From: Phlebotomus papatasi
Taxonomy: Eukaryota > Arthropoda > Insecta > Diptera > Psychodidae
NCBI RefSeq assembly: GCF_024763615.1
Contig: NC_077224.1
Coordinates: 37,272,712-37,336,711 of the forward strand
Reading direction: 5' to 3'
DNA length: 64,000 nt
The notes below the pieces were generated by a model. That model made no database searches. It saw only the letters and a program-made list of their open reading frames with translations, and was not told the DNA's origin. Position numbers and translations under genes: made by a program. Shown in pieces: positions 11,319-23,420 of this stretch (within the stretch, counting starts at the first letter, position 1; the number at the start of each line of letters is the position of its first letter).

Positions 11319-14300
11319 TACTTATGTTTCTCTTAAACCTAAATTAATTGTTAATTTTCAGAAAAATCATAAAAAAATTAAAAAAAAAATACTTTTTAAA
11401 TCTTCAAAGACTGATTCATAGCCCTAAAACAAAAACTATAAATCCTTAAGTAATCTTTTAAAAAGTAATCCTATTCTATTGGTATAATTATTTAATTTTA
11501 GGGTGTCTAATTTATTAAACTTTTAAAGTATAGAATCGTTTCTCGATTCCTTAACCTCCTAGAAAAAGAAAACTTAAATTTTCCATTTAATATTTACTTC
11601 AATTCTTCAATTCTGAGACCAATCTTGTAGCGTTAAATCTTAAATTTTGAAATTTTATGTTTTTTAGTCATTAAAGCTAAAACATATCAAACTTGACCGT
11701 AACGAAACTTCAATAGAAATGTGAAACTACTTAAGTTTTCTTTTATTTTAAAGTTTATCAAAAAAAAAACCTTTCAAGCCTTTAAATACTACAAATTATT
11801 GTATAAGCTCGTATGTAAGGCGGTTACTATGTATGAATTCAGAATAAAAAATCTATAACTTTTAATATAAAAATATAACAAAATTAAATCTTTTTTATTT
11901 TAGATGGTTATAGAAAGTGATATATTCAATGGAGAGAATAAAACATCATGAACAATTTAGCATCTCTAAAACACAATTTAGATTTATTTTCCAAACTTGT
12001 ATTTTTTATGTCTAAAATTGATTATTTCACCGGCTAAAATGCTAATTAGCTAACTCAAAATTTGCAGGCGTTCTTTAAAGAGCGAAATCCAAAAAATTAA
12101 CACGGAAATGTGCTAATATTTAAAAATAAGTCGGATATATAATATATGAATTAATAAGCTTACGTCAAAGGTCATTGACGTAGGTTACAATTTGCAAATA
12201 AAATTAACTAATTTAGTAATTCTGTTTTATTTAAATTTGCAAATGTAATACAGAGAAAAATAATGAAATTTAAAATCTCCGTAATTTCGAACCGTTTCAT
12301 TTATTTTGACTAGAAAAGCCTTTAATTTATCCTATTGCATACATTGTTGATCTATAAGAAAATGATTTTTATCACATTAGTTATAATTTTTTTCTCTGTA
12401 CAATATTTTTACACAAAAATTAACAAATCAAAGAAAATGGTGAATACTTAATCAATTTCAAAAGCTATGATTATTCAGCAAAATTTCACAAAGTAAAATG
12501 TTTTGATAAAAAGCGAGAGATTCTTAAAATTAATTTTCTACTTAATATTTCTTTAAAAAAAACAATTAGGTGTGTAGTATTTATTTTAAAGAGTTTTCTG
12601 AGGGTTTCAAATGGGAACACTTTAATACACTAAGGTAAAATCGTCGCAATGTTATTTGGTTTTTTTTCTTTCATTCTAAAATCTAAATTTCTTTTTAAAT
12701 TACCGAGAACTAAACTTTTATTTTCTACTAAACTCCGTGTTGCTTTGAAAATTTATAACAATGCGATATTTTCGAGTTTCAATTTTTTAATTTTTAAAAA
12801 TAGTTCAGTAATTCCTTAAAAACTGAACTAAATAAATTATTTTATGCATTTTATTGTTGTAGCAAACAGAAAAGTACCTGTTGTTAAAAATATCATGTTA
12901 AGATAATATTTAATAAATACTTAATTAACACCAAAATAAGCATTTCTAGTGCATAAGAATAATGAAATATTCTTGGAAGAAGAAGTTACGAACCATCTTA
13001 ACAAATTAAGTATGTATAAAACAGATTTATGAACAATTTTGAATTTATTTTTTCACGGTCTAAAACTGTAATTAGCCTCAGAAAAATTGTTATTTTTTTC
13101 GTTTAATTGAACATTTAACATTTAACTGAACATAAAAACATTTAAAGTTTTGTTAAAAAATTTTACTCTTTGTATTTGTTATTTTCTTCCACAAGACATT
13201 GCGTGGGAGTAAAAAAAAAATATTTTTGACAAAAAAAAATTTTTACTGAACCCATAAAATGGTAATAAACGTAATAAAGATTAAAGGAAGATTATGACAT
13301 CAGATTCCACAGTCACTAACGCTATTGAATTTGAATTAATAGAATTTTTCTAATAATCTTGGGAACACAAAGTACAATTGTATGAATTTTTTAATGCAGC
13401 GTTTAGTGATATCCTCTAGCTTTATAGAAAAATAACTGAATAACATTTACATGCTTTACTACATTTTGTGACTATGTTTTATTTATTTTAAGGAGCAGCT
13501 ATTTGTAATTAATAAGTAAAAAGTCGTAATTCGTTTTTTTTTTAGTTAAACAGCGAGTAAAGTTTCGCATATAATAATTCAGATTTAAGATCCTGGTTTA
13601 CTCAAAAAATGTAAAAGGTATTATAAAACGACTATATATAGTTCTTTTCGTTTTACACCAAGTTTCCTTAATATTGCATCATGGTATTTTTTACACTTTT
13701 TAAATACTCTAAAAAAAATGTGGAAAACCAAAGCGTAATTTATGCATGTTATTTAAATTATTTTGGAATTTTGCGTCACTTTCCGTTGATAAAAAATCGT
13801 CTGTGTTGGGAGGAAGAAGTTTAAAAGTTTATCAGGACAAATTCAGAGAGAAACTTACTCATGATGTGATAATTATAATTAAACAGAATCCGTCTAAAGA
13901 GGAAAAGAAAAGATATCTCTATCAGAAGTTTATCGGAGAGCAAAAACGAAGTCACAGAAAATGAAGAAGCACCAATCACTCTATCACATTTGGACTGATC
14001 ATCGAGAACACCCAAACAGAATTATCAAACACTTCCGGAAGATAATTTTGTAGTTTAGCAAATATTCTGCAACATTCTCCAGCACACTAGAGCCACTCTC
14101 TTCTGGTGAAATTTATGGGAAGAAACCAAGAAAGTTTTTCACAAAATTCCAACATTAAATGATGAACACAGAACAGGACAAGGAAAATTGTGCGTAAAAT
14201 AGTCACAAAGGGAAAATTGAACGTCTTCACGAAAAGAAACTCGATCTCATACTGGAGCCCCATTTGATTAATTCCACAATTTTATTCCCATACATTTTTG

Positions 14301-14438
14301 TATTGAATTCCACCACACGCACAAAAACACCGTGTTTACACCGTTTGGGACGTTTTTTTATTCCTACTCACCTTACTTTTAACCGACTTTATTGTTGTGT
14401 GAACTTTAGTTTTTGGACTTCTTTATGAAAGTGCTCAC

Positions 14439-14540
14439 CAAGAGTGGCTCAGTTCAGTCTTCTCTAGTGGCTTCCACTACAAGCCCAAAAAAAGAGCCAC
14501 CAGTGTCAGAACAAGGGGAAATGGCAAACAGTCGCTAAAG
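14439..14540 (-). promoter_or_regulatory. Candidate noncoding first exon and promoter of the CRAL-TRIO gene
   Basis: On the minus strand, sequence that is GC-richer than its surroundings ends in a good splice donor, CTTG/GTGAGC, with the GT at 14438-14437. The CRAL-TRIO start codon lies in an exon preceded by an acceptor, so a 5' exon must lie upstream; this is the best candidate seen. No TATA box was recognised. The placement is inference from splice-site quality and base composition only. Confidence 0.3.
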
Positions 14541-15160
14541 AAAGGTAAATGATTACAAAGGTAAAAATCCCACTCAAATCTGACATACATTTTAACCAGA
14601 AAAATGTTGGAAGAAATCTCCAAAATTAGATCACAAAATTTTCATGACATTTGCAAATCTCTTAATGGTTAGACTACAACATTAAATGTTTTATTATGCA
14701 AAAATTCGTTTCTGCAAAAACATTTTTTGTTGGAAGAAATTCATACTAAAATAAATTTATATTATCTCGGGTGAATATTTCAAAGATTATAAAAAATACA
14801 TATTGATTTGGAAGAAATAAGCTCAACTAAATCTTAGGGTAAAATTAGATTTAATTTTATTTTAAGGAGCTATATAAAATATACGGCAATAAAAACTTAA
14901 ATTAACTATATCACTTATAGAATGCGCAAAAATTCAAATAGAACAAAAACATACCTTAAAAAAATGCAAAATATTTTATATTCAATTAACTCTACATTTA
15001 AAATGTAGTTCTTAATATTGTAATTAAATTTAAAATTGGCACTGTAAAAATGAACAAAAGGAAATCAAAATTGATCAGTAGGGTAAAATGGGGTCTTTTT
15101 GGAACTTCCTCACTCTTACGGATGGGCAAAGAGAAAAAGAAAACCATTAAGAAGTACAAG

Positions 15161-15540
15161 GCTTAGGGTCCGAATAGATTCAGGCTGATCCTCGAGCAAT
15201 ATTTAATCAGTAAAATTTGTCAGTAAAGATTAGGTAAAAAAAAATGTATGCAAAAGACCTCCAATTGATGAACCAAAGCCCTCACTGCATGACAGCTTGG
15301 GATAATCTTTTTAAATTTTGCAGACTAAATATTCTTAAAAATCAACCTAAGTGTATTTGGGCTCTTAGGGCTTAAATTGACTCAGACTGATCTTTGAGAA
15401 TATTTAGGATGTAAAATTTAGCAGTAAATAATTTGGTAAAGGAAAGTTATATAAAGTATCCTTTACCATCTACCTCGTATGACAGTTTGGGATGAATCTT
15501 CCCTGCCAAATTTTACAAGCTGAATATTCTAAAAGTTCTT
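15161..15540. repeat. Diverged repeat unit, two adjacent copies
   Basis: Two related units of about 190 bp (about 15161-15350 and 15359-15540) share stretches such as CTTAGGG, GAATATTTAG, GTAAAATTT and TATGACAG/CATGACAGCTTGGGAT. Related pieces occur near 5560-5720 and 33540-33850, the latter arranged as an imperfect inverted repeat. This looks like an old interspersed family; ends are not defined. Confidence 0.45.
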
Positions 15541-15626
15541 ACACTGAAGAGGACTTCATCGAAATATTTTTACCCATCTAAAACTATAGAGAAATTTCTA
15601 ATTCATAAAAAAACGATTCGAAATTA

Positions 15627-15827
15627 AGAGGAGATAGCAATATTGAAAACGCTATTAATTCGTATATTTCTAAAAAAAACAATGGGGTTTAACGTAATAT
15701 AATTTAGATACACAAATAAGGTGTGGATCTAAATTTAATTATGGCTAAGATCAGCTTCCTTTAGAAATATACGAAAAATAGTGTTTTCAATATAGCCCCA
15801 GCGTCAACATATAGCCCCACCTCCCCC
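15627..15827. mobile_element. MITE with AATATTGAAAAC inverted blocks
   Basis: A foldback structure in which AATATTGAAAACGCTATT on the left is repeated inverted near the right end, which closes with GCCCCACCTCCCCC before TA (15828-15829). The left terminus appears shortened. A relative lies at about 56600-56800, sharing the TAGATCC and CTTCCTTTAGAAATAT segments. Noncoding. Confidence 0.55.
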
Positions 15828-16518
15828 TATTCTTATTATAAATAAAGAACACCACAGATCGGAATGTTAAGAGAAATGCTCCACGTAAGCCCCAAAATAC
15901 TATTTCATATTATTCTGTATGCTAATGGGTATATTAGTGATCCATACATATTTCTGTGAAGTTTGTTTTTCATTATTTACTGAAATTAATTTTAAAAAAT
16001 AAGTGTACCAAAACATGCACTCTGTCTGTACCTCAAATCACCATGAATTTACTCAGATATTAATTGTCAATTGATTCATTAATTATTAATTGGAAAAAAG
16101 TAGCGAATAATTTTTAAAAATTTATATTATTTTAAAGCATTATTTTATTCTTATAGGGAGACAATCTGACCATCTTAGAAACAGTATCGATCGCTGGTGA
16201 CCTCCCCATACCCCATAAAATTTAAAACTTCAAAAGAAATAAAATTGTCATATAGGTTTCGAAAAACAAAATAAATAGGTTTTTATTTTACTTAAAAACA
16301 TGTTAAATAAACGAGACTCAGTTTTGCAAAGATTCATAGATTTTTTGCTTCTCATATTTTAATACTTTACTGCTCATTTGTTTTTTTTGTCTTTTAAATG
16401 ACATAAATCTTTATTTATAAAAAAATTTCTGAACTTACTTCTTATATACTTTCTTATCTGTATACTTGTCTCGCATGATAAACCTAAATTAGGTTTTTGC
16501 ATTTTTATCGTGGTTTAA

Positions 16519-17030
16519 CCCTTTAAGGACGATTGGAACACCGGTGTCCCATAAAGAAAATAATTTTTCCTGACTACATAAAGTTATTTTTTTCTTATGT
16601 CTGTACATAATTGTAAAGTAGAAGGTTAAAGAAATCTAGAATATTTTTTGCAATTCTCTAGCTATTTGATATGTAGTAAATATTTAAGTTAAAAAATGGC
16701 GAATTTTTAAATTCTCAAATTCATATTTGATTTTATTTATTTTTTACATTTCCAATTTTTTTTAAGCAAAGCCCTTTTGGCAATAAAAACTACAGTACTC
16801 ATACGTAATATTTTTCATTGAAGCGAAAATTATTCATTGGTATTGTCAGAAAAATTATTTAAATTTTTGGGCTATTTTTGTCCCTATCGTTCATAGAAGT
16901 ACAAAATACACCGAATCAGACCCTGCTGGACTTTCCAAGGTTAGATGTGTGACTTATCATTGATTATGTTTCTCAGTTTAATTTTTATTGTTGATTTTCA
17001 ATCCGTAAAAAGTCTCTCGTCGTTAAAGGG
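16519..17030. mobile_element. TTAA-flanked element (CCCTTTAAGGACGA ends)
   Basis: The 512-bp element begins CCCTTTAAGGACGATTGG, ends in the inverted CGACGTTAAAGGG-type sequence, and is flanked by TTAA at 16515-16518 and 17031-17034. TTAA duplications are typical of piggyBac transposons, so this is probably a nonautonomous piggyBac-like element. Near the left end, CACCGGTG forms a palindrome. A 140-bp relative is at 48167-48306. Confidence 0.75.
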
Positions 17031-17185
17031 TTAATTAACTTTTATTTTAGCCTAGTGTATGCAACTTCGTGGCATCTATATATATTACAGAAATTCATGT
17101 CTATAATTCGTATAAAAAAAATTACAGCTTTCCTTAAACAGTTTTGAAGCCCTTAAACACAACAAAAATTTTTATTAGTAGTATT

Positions 17186-17373
17186 TCAGGTTTCGCATAT
17201 ACTCTGGTTTCGAACACTTCATATTTTTCCTATATTCCTTTAATAAATCTGACCTAATTTATTTACAGGAAATGTGTGACTTAAAATATATTGGCATTAG
17301 GTCAGATTCATTAAAAGAATATGGGAATAATATCAATTGTTTGAAGCCAGACTATGTGCGAAGCCTGAAAGAC
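17186..17373. mobile_element. Foldback element, copy B
   Basis: Second copy of the family at 7343-7545: the left arm has TTCGCATATACTCTGG and AACACTTCATATTT, the right arm the inverted equivalents ending GTGCGAAGCCTGAAAG. A 121-codon ORF starting at 17272 runs out of the element into unrelated sequence and has no recognisable domain, so it is not called. Confidence 0.6.
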
Positions 17374-18196
17374 TTCCCCTTTTTTGTGAGTTGGAGCAAT
17401 ACAAGAACAAAAGATATTCCGCGATTATATCAATTTATGAGCAAGGGTCACCGAAAGCAAGAAGTCGGTATCTCTCACCGTTTGATCGATAAAATATTCA
17501 GTAGAGAAAACTTACAAGCACCACCTCGAAAATATTCAAAACCAGAGAATTCTAAAATGTTGGCGAAATCTGATCCCTTGAGATTGCATATGAATATTTT
17601 CCGCCCTTTGAGTTTGAAATTAGTAAGAATTTGTTAAATACGTCATAATAAATAAGTTCAAAGATCAATAAAATCAAAAAATGTAAAAAATCAAATACAA
17701 CAATAATCGATACAAACGACTCTAATATACTCATAGACTCTTTTGAATACTGAGTTAAATAACAATAAAATAACACTTCTTTACTCTCTTAAAAATTTGC
17801 AATGATGAAAGTTTAAAAGATTTTCATGACTAAAAGAAAAACAATAGAAATAATTTACTTTTCAGTTTTATTATTTAAAAATTATTTCGTTTTAATTTCA
17901 AAGGTTAAAGAAAGATTTTCGAAACAAAAATTTAATTTTTTTAATTTAATTTTAACCTAATTTCGTAACTTCTCATGATTACCACTAAAAACTATTTATC
18001 ATTGAATACGGATAAATAGTACGGATTAAAATATTTTTGAAGTTTTCTTTAGAAAATCTTTTGAAGCTTTAAAAATTAAAACTTATCTCAAAGTTCAAGA
18101 ATTCGATTCAGTTGTTAAATGCAAATTCAAAGATGAACGAACACATTTCGGATTTATAAATTTAGGTAGTTATTTGGATTAAACATTTTTTTTACG

Positions 18197-18400
18197 ATGC
18201 CGGACGAAATCCCAATCTCCAAAATCTCGAAAAACAAAATCCTGAACGCCAAAATACCGAAAAGGAAAAATTGCGAAAAAAGAGAAAATCCCGAATGGGT
18301 CAAACGGAATGAACCAAAATTCCAAAACACCAAAATCTGTAAAAGCCAGAATCTCGGCATTTTAGTTTTTTCGGCATTTTGACCGGGACTCATTTTTGAT
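18197..18400. repeat. Low-complexity CCCAAAAT/CCGAAAAT-like repeat
   Basis: About 200 bp made of degenerate units of roughly 8 to 16 bp around AAAATCCCGAA and CCAAAATC. Every frame is compositionally biased, which explains the open frames seen there on both strands. No function inferred. Confidence 0.55.
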
Positions 18401-20716
18401 AAATTAAATAAATCATGAATGAACAAAAGCATTTTTTAAGATTTTTCACAAATATCACCTTATCGGCTTTCGGTAAATTAGAACAACATAAAAATTTATA
18501 TTGAATTAATTCAGTAAAAGCTGAAATACAAAAAAAAATAAGTTTCCGAGGTTTTTAATATATAGCGTACATTTCCAAAAACCACAGCACAAAAGGATAG
18601 GAAATCTTAAACGTTTTGTGCCGTTGTTGTTGAAGGTGTGCGATATATGGGCAATATCATTTGATCGAAATTCAGAAGTTTCTCAGGATTGAATCAGCGA
18701 AAATTATTGTCAGTGCATATATAATCGTCAAATAGGACAAAAACTTGGTTTTCAATTTAATTTTTGTAAACTTTGAGTTTAGAACCTTATAAAAGATAAT
18801 GCAGAAGATGCAACAGGTTAATTCTTTATCACTCGGCCATATTTGGTAAAATTCGTATAGTGTCAATCATTATCAAACTTTTATGACGTTAATGTTAATC
18901 TTCTATTATAATAACGATCTAATATGTTTTAACAACGTTATGCTTAATCAATTTTGCGAAATAAAGATAGTTATCTCAATTTTTACTTAATGGCATATTT
19001 TATTGTTCGAAGTTTATTGCAAATTAAAAAAAACAATAAGGTAATATTTTGTGTAAAAATTTGCCAATTATTTTTGCAATAGACAAAATTTAAAACTGAA
19101 AAATCTACAATGCAACTAAATTCAACTCTGTTGTTTATTCTCAAAAGCTTCGTTAATTTCAATACAATTACAGGTTCTCAAATTTTTTCTAGTGGTTTTT
19201 CTTTAACTGATTCATGCTGCTCAAACTTGTATTCATCAATTTTGAGACAAAGTCCAATTGTCATATGTAAAAAAAGCTCTATACTTGTATAATTACGCTG
19301 TTAAACGAAACTTCTGTGGGTCATGCTCTGATAAAAAAAAAATTGCAAAAAATTGTGAGTTTTAATTTTTAAAAAATATTATTGTGACTTTTTTATAGCA
19401 CAAACATAAGCAATTAGAAAACATGACTTATGTAAAGCTTTTTGCTTCCAGACAATTAGAGAACTTCTCACACTTAAATTATAATTTTTGGTTGTCTAGT
19501 TTACTAATATTGCTTGGGATTTCCACAATAAAAGTTAAAAACACACATTTTATGCGTTTTCAAATCTTGCAACAATATATGCAGCAATTTTGTGATACTA
19601 AATGTTTTTTCTTGGATTATTTGTTTCACATCGCCTTAACTGTTACTCATGTCACATGCAGATTGAATGAGCCGTAGAGGTCAAAAGCTCAGGTGTTGGA
19701 GTACTGTGGAAAATTGAAATGCTCCAACAATAGACGAATGACGATTTAATAATTCAAATTGAAATCATCTCGATAGGTATTGGCACAAAGAAACATTATT
19801 CTTACTGTTGCGAAGTTTAAAGTAATTTTCAATAAAAAAAAACCCTGAGGGTACTTCAAGAAGCTCCTTCACCTCCTCTTCTAACGTGAAAATTTAAATA
19901 AAGACTAGGTATTGAGGTAAATATATTAGTATTTTTTTCACTATGTGTATTTGAGGCCTCTGGGACAGAAGACGGTGCAGAGGGGCAAAAAGGAAAATCA
20001 CTTCCGCTGCAAAAGGTGGGGAATTGAAAAAAAATAAAACAGAAGGCAGCAAATCCCCCAATTCCATAAATTACTTTTACCACCCAGGGGGCTCTTGTGC
20101 AACGCAATGCACGTGAAAAGCCACGGAAAATCCATGGGGTGGATCATTAGCATTTTCAGTGCATCTTACAGTTAGAAATCCACACAAAGAGAACAATAAA
20201 TTCAATCATTATTCCGATGACCTTATAGTTCACACTTTCGAGGAATAAAACAGCCAAGTAATTCAAAAATCAATACTCGTATATCAAGATCAAGGAAATG
20301 TCAATGTACTCAGAACATAATCTAATGAAGATTTATTATGTTGAATCGGTTGGCTAATATTTTTTAAGAATCGTCTTAGCCCACAACATCATAAGTCAAT
20401 ATGGATTTTTTTAATATAACCTAAATAACCTCACTTTTTTTGGTTTTTGACTAGTACGGAGAATATGGATAATTTATTGTGAATATTTGCAACAAAATCT
20501 TAGAATTATTTATTTTACTAATCCGATCCACCAGAAAAAATATGATAGTGATGTTAAATAATTATTCGTATTATTATTTTATTTGTATTATATTTTTTAT
20601 TGTATAAAGGGATAACCAACGGTGGTGTAACTGAGCTAGGTTTTTCAGGACAATCTGTCCTTCCGGTGAGCGTCGGAATTTGTTGATCAAATCCTATGAA
20701 TCAAACACACAATTTC

Positions 20717-20755
20717 ACCAGAGCTTTCGACACTTATCGTGTCTTCCTCAGTGGT
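20717..20755 (-). ncRNA. Hammerhead-ribozyme-like motif, left arm
   Basis: On the minus strand the order is ACCA, the core CTGAGGA, a five-base-pair hairpin GACAC-GATAA-GTGTC, the core GAAA, a minimal AG/CU closing stem, cytosine at the cleavage position, and TGGT pairing with the initial ACCA. This matches the hammerhead consensus (CUGANGA, stem II, GAAA, UH) with the very short stem III reported for Penelope-like elements. Activity is untested. Confidence 0.6.
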
Positions 20756-21035
20756 TCTTCGCTGGTCTTTTGTTTAGGATTTTTGTCACTAATTCCTCTA
20801 CTTTCTTAGGCATAAGTTTTGAATTTTGGTTAGGAGCTAATTTTCTTCTTTCTTTTTTACACAGCGAACGGACTAGTTGGTTTACACAGCGTTTACACTG
20901 GTTTACACAGCGAAGGTGTCCGTTCGCTGTGTAAAAGAGAAAGAAGAAAATTAGCTCCTAACCAAAATTCAAAACTGGTGCGTAAGAAAGTAGAGGAATT
21001 AGTGACAAAAATCCTAAACAAAAGACCAACAAAGA

Positions 21036-21074
21036 ACCACTGAAGAAGACACGATAAGTGTCGAAAGCTCTGGT
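21036..21074 (+). ncRNA. Hammerhead-ribozyme-like motif, right arm
   Basis: ACCA (21036-21039), CTGAAGA (21040-21046), stem GACAC/GTGTC with loop GATAA (21048-21062), GAAA (21063-21066), GCT (21067-21069), C (21070) and TGGT (21071-21074). Every conserved core position of a hammerhead ribozyme is present and both stems pair perfectly. It differs from the left-arm copy at the variable core position. It faces the opposite direction to the left-arm copy. Confidence 0.6.
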
Positions 21075-21898
21075 GAAATTGTGTGTTTGATTCATAGGAT
21101 TTGATCAACTAATTCCGACGCTCACCGGAAGGACAGATTGTCCTAAAAAACCTAGCTATATTTTTTATTGGAGATCCGTTTATAAGATGAAGATGACTGC
21201 CCCACGAATATTATTGAAAAGTTATACATAACTTTAGGTTTTTTCAGTAAAACTTTGAATTGAAATTCGACATTTGAACAATAATGGAAAATAAATACAA
21301 TAAAACCTTATAAAGCTTATGTCTCACAATAGGACCGGACCACTACTTTTAGTGACATATTTTATTTAATATCACATTATATAATTTTTTTAATTTCTCT
21401 AATGTTATAGTATTTGGAAATTGCAGGACAAAATACTTAACAAATACTTCAATTTTGCAATTCTCAAATGCCACATTAATACATAAAAGTACAAAATGTA
21501 TTCAAGGTAGAATATAGCGTGAAACTAGATTATCCTGTTAACCTTCTGTTCTTAAGCTTTTCTTCAATTCTAGCACTTTAGAATAGTTCTAACCGATCCT
21601 ATATATTACCACGTGCAATCGGTGAATGAACGGCAGCAACATCAGGGGGACAAAGCTACCTCTAGAGGGCAAAACCACCCTACCTACGGTAACCTCCTGC
21701 TTGAAATAGTACAAAATCTTGAAAAGTACAATGTTTCGTAGTTGTTAAATATCTTACTAGTCCTTTGTATTATAGAAAAAAAAGAAATTTGCAACATCGT
21801 AAAAAATATAGTAGAATTTATTTATTTTTTATCACAATAATTACACTTTTTAGATGTAAAAATGAATCAATATTTTTTCATATTATTTTTGGAATCTT

Positions 21899-22037
21899 TA
21901 TGCCCAGCGCACAATAACAAGCATGTTTTTGACATTTCAATAAGAGTGAGTGAGATCTAGATCTAGTCATCTCGCTCATTCTCATGGAAAATTTTGAAAA
22001 CATGTTTACAAACAAAAGTTATTGTGCGCTGATCATT
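21899..22037. mobile_element. Palindromic MITE, second copy of the 4633-4781 family
   Basis: Begins ATGCCCAGCGCACAATAAC and ends in the inverted equivalent, with the same TTTTGACATTTCAAT and GTGAGTGAGAT centre. Compared with the copy at 4633 it lacks about 14 bp (the TTTTGTTTAGTAAAC segment) in the left arm but retains that part in the right arm. Confidence 0.7.
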
Positions 22038-23269
22038 ATGGTATAAATGTTTGTTCATAAGGAAACTTTAATCCCAAACACAGAAAAAGGTAATGTTTAC
22101 ACCGATTTCGGTTCATTATCGTTAGTGTAAAATCTTGTGTAAATTAACATTACTGGAATGTTTTTATAACATTTACGATTACTCTCAATGAATGAAACCC
22201 ATTTCTTTTAGTTTTGGTTATTGTTTATAAAATTTCGCAAGTTTAGGAAAAAAATTAAACAAACTTTTTTCACCCAAAATTACTCTGGAATAACTAGAAA
22301 ACTAAGAATAAAGGAAACAATTTTATTTTCTAAATTATGGAAACTTTGATGTAAGCTTTTTACAAATATCCATGCACATTTTTTGTAATTTATATCAGAT
22401 TTTAAAGCCATTATGTATAATTTTGATTTTAACAACAAAATACAAAAAAAATGCATTTAGCCCTCTCGTAATAGTTGGACTTTTTAGGTGCAAAAATATT
22501 TCAGCATTTGTTAATTTTACAACGTTTTATGGGTAATATTTACACCAATTTCGGATTATTATAGAAAAGTTAAAATTAGCATTATAGGAATCTAATTTTA
22601 ATACTTTAGGATTTTTCTCAGTGAATCTAAGGAAAAGTTAAATAAATTGAGATACAACAAGATACCGGATAAATATAAAGTACTGAAAAATGCCTTTTGT
22701 AAAAATATAACTATCAAAAATATAAATATCATAGAAATGCTCTACAGATTCAGGAATTAAAAATCTTCTCGATGATCTGACCAAATTCTGCTTATTGGTA
22801 AATGACTTTTTATTCACTTAGGATTCAAAGAAAAACTAGTTATGTCTAGTCATGACAAACTCATGAAAGGGTTTTCTAAGGAAAATTAAAATGTTATACT
22901 TCTTATAAACATTTTATGTATAAAAATTCTTAATGATTAAAATATCAACAGTTTGGAATGTTTTTCCCGCCAAAAATTGAAATGTCGAGTTTTTGAGCAT
23001 CTCTCTTGGTTGGATAATTTAACATGAATTTTGTTGATTTTCCTAGCACACAAAGCGTAAGACTTGTGTGAAAATTTATTCAATTTTCAAAAATCTAAAA
23101 TATGTTTAATTCAATATTAATCAGACATGGTAGTTAGGAAATTATTGGCCCCTTGGAAAAAAATCCACAATAGAGCTGTAATTATACTATTGACTTTAGT
23201 GCATACGATAGAATGAAGGAAAAAATACCTTTTCACTAATATATTTATGCTTTGATGCAATCACAGTTG

Positions 23270-23420
23270 GATGATTTCGCCGAAGAGTCTGGGGCAAAAA
23301 TTGCGCGCGCAAAGTCCACGAACCACGTGGACGATGATGAGCAATGTCCAATCAATATTCGACTATTCAAGCACCCACGCAAACTGTTCCAAGTGTTTTC
23401 CAGTGAAGGTTAACCGTGGA
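23270..23420 (+). other. GC-richer island with a splice-bounded open frame
   Basis: In an AT-rich setting, about 140 bp (23271-23412) run open from an AG acceptor-like site to a GAAG/GTTAAC donor-like site. The frame encodes an acidic then basic stretch including LDDFAEESGAKIARAK and RLFKHPRKLFQVF. No domain is recognised and no partner exon was found. It could be an exon of an unrecognised gene, a pseudo-exon or regulatory DNA. Confidence 0.25.

Larger units (their letters stand above)
20603..21156. mobile_element. Inverted-repeat retroelement remnant with two hammerhead-like motifs (Penelope-like?)
   Basis: Two arms of about 235 bp (about 20634-20873 and 20920-21156) are near-perfect inverted copies around a short centre containing repeats of TTTACACAGCG. 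The whole is bounded by a 14-bp direct repeat TATATTTTTTATTG (20589-20602 and 21157-21170), which looks like a target-site duplication. Reading each arm outward from the centre gives the end of a lysine-rich open frame (KVEELVTKILNKRP), a stop, and then a hammerhead-like motif. Hammerhead ribozymes in terminal repeats are a known property of Penelope-like retroelements; long duplications and inverted partial copies also fit that class. No reverse transcriptase or GIY-YIG domain is present, so assignment is inference. Confidence 0.55.

Noticed and set aside
17272..17637. 121-codon ORF as a new gene
   Set aside because: It begins inside a foldback element and runs out of it; the other copy of the element (7343-7545) does not keep the frame.
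20680..21108. Two near-identical small proteins (84 and 71 codons)
   Set aside because: They are the same inward reading of the two arms of the inverted repeat; the outward reading, with hammerhead motifs, makes better sense.
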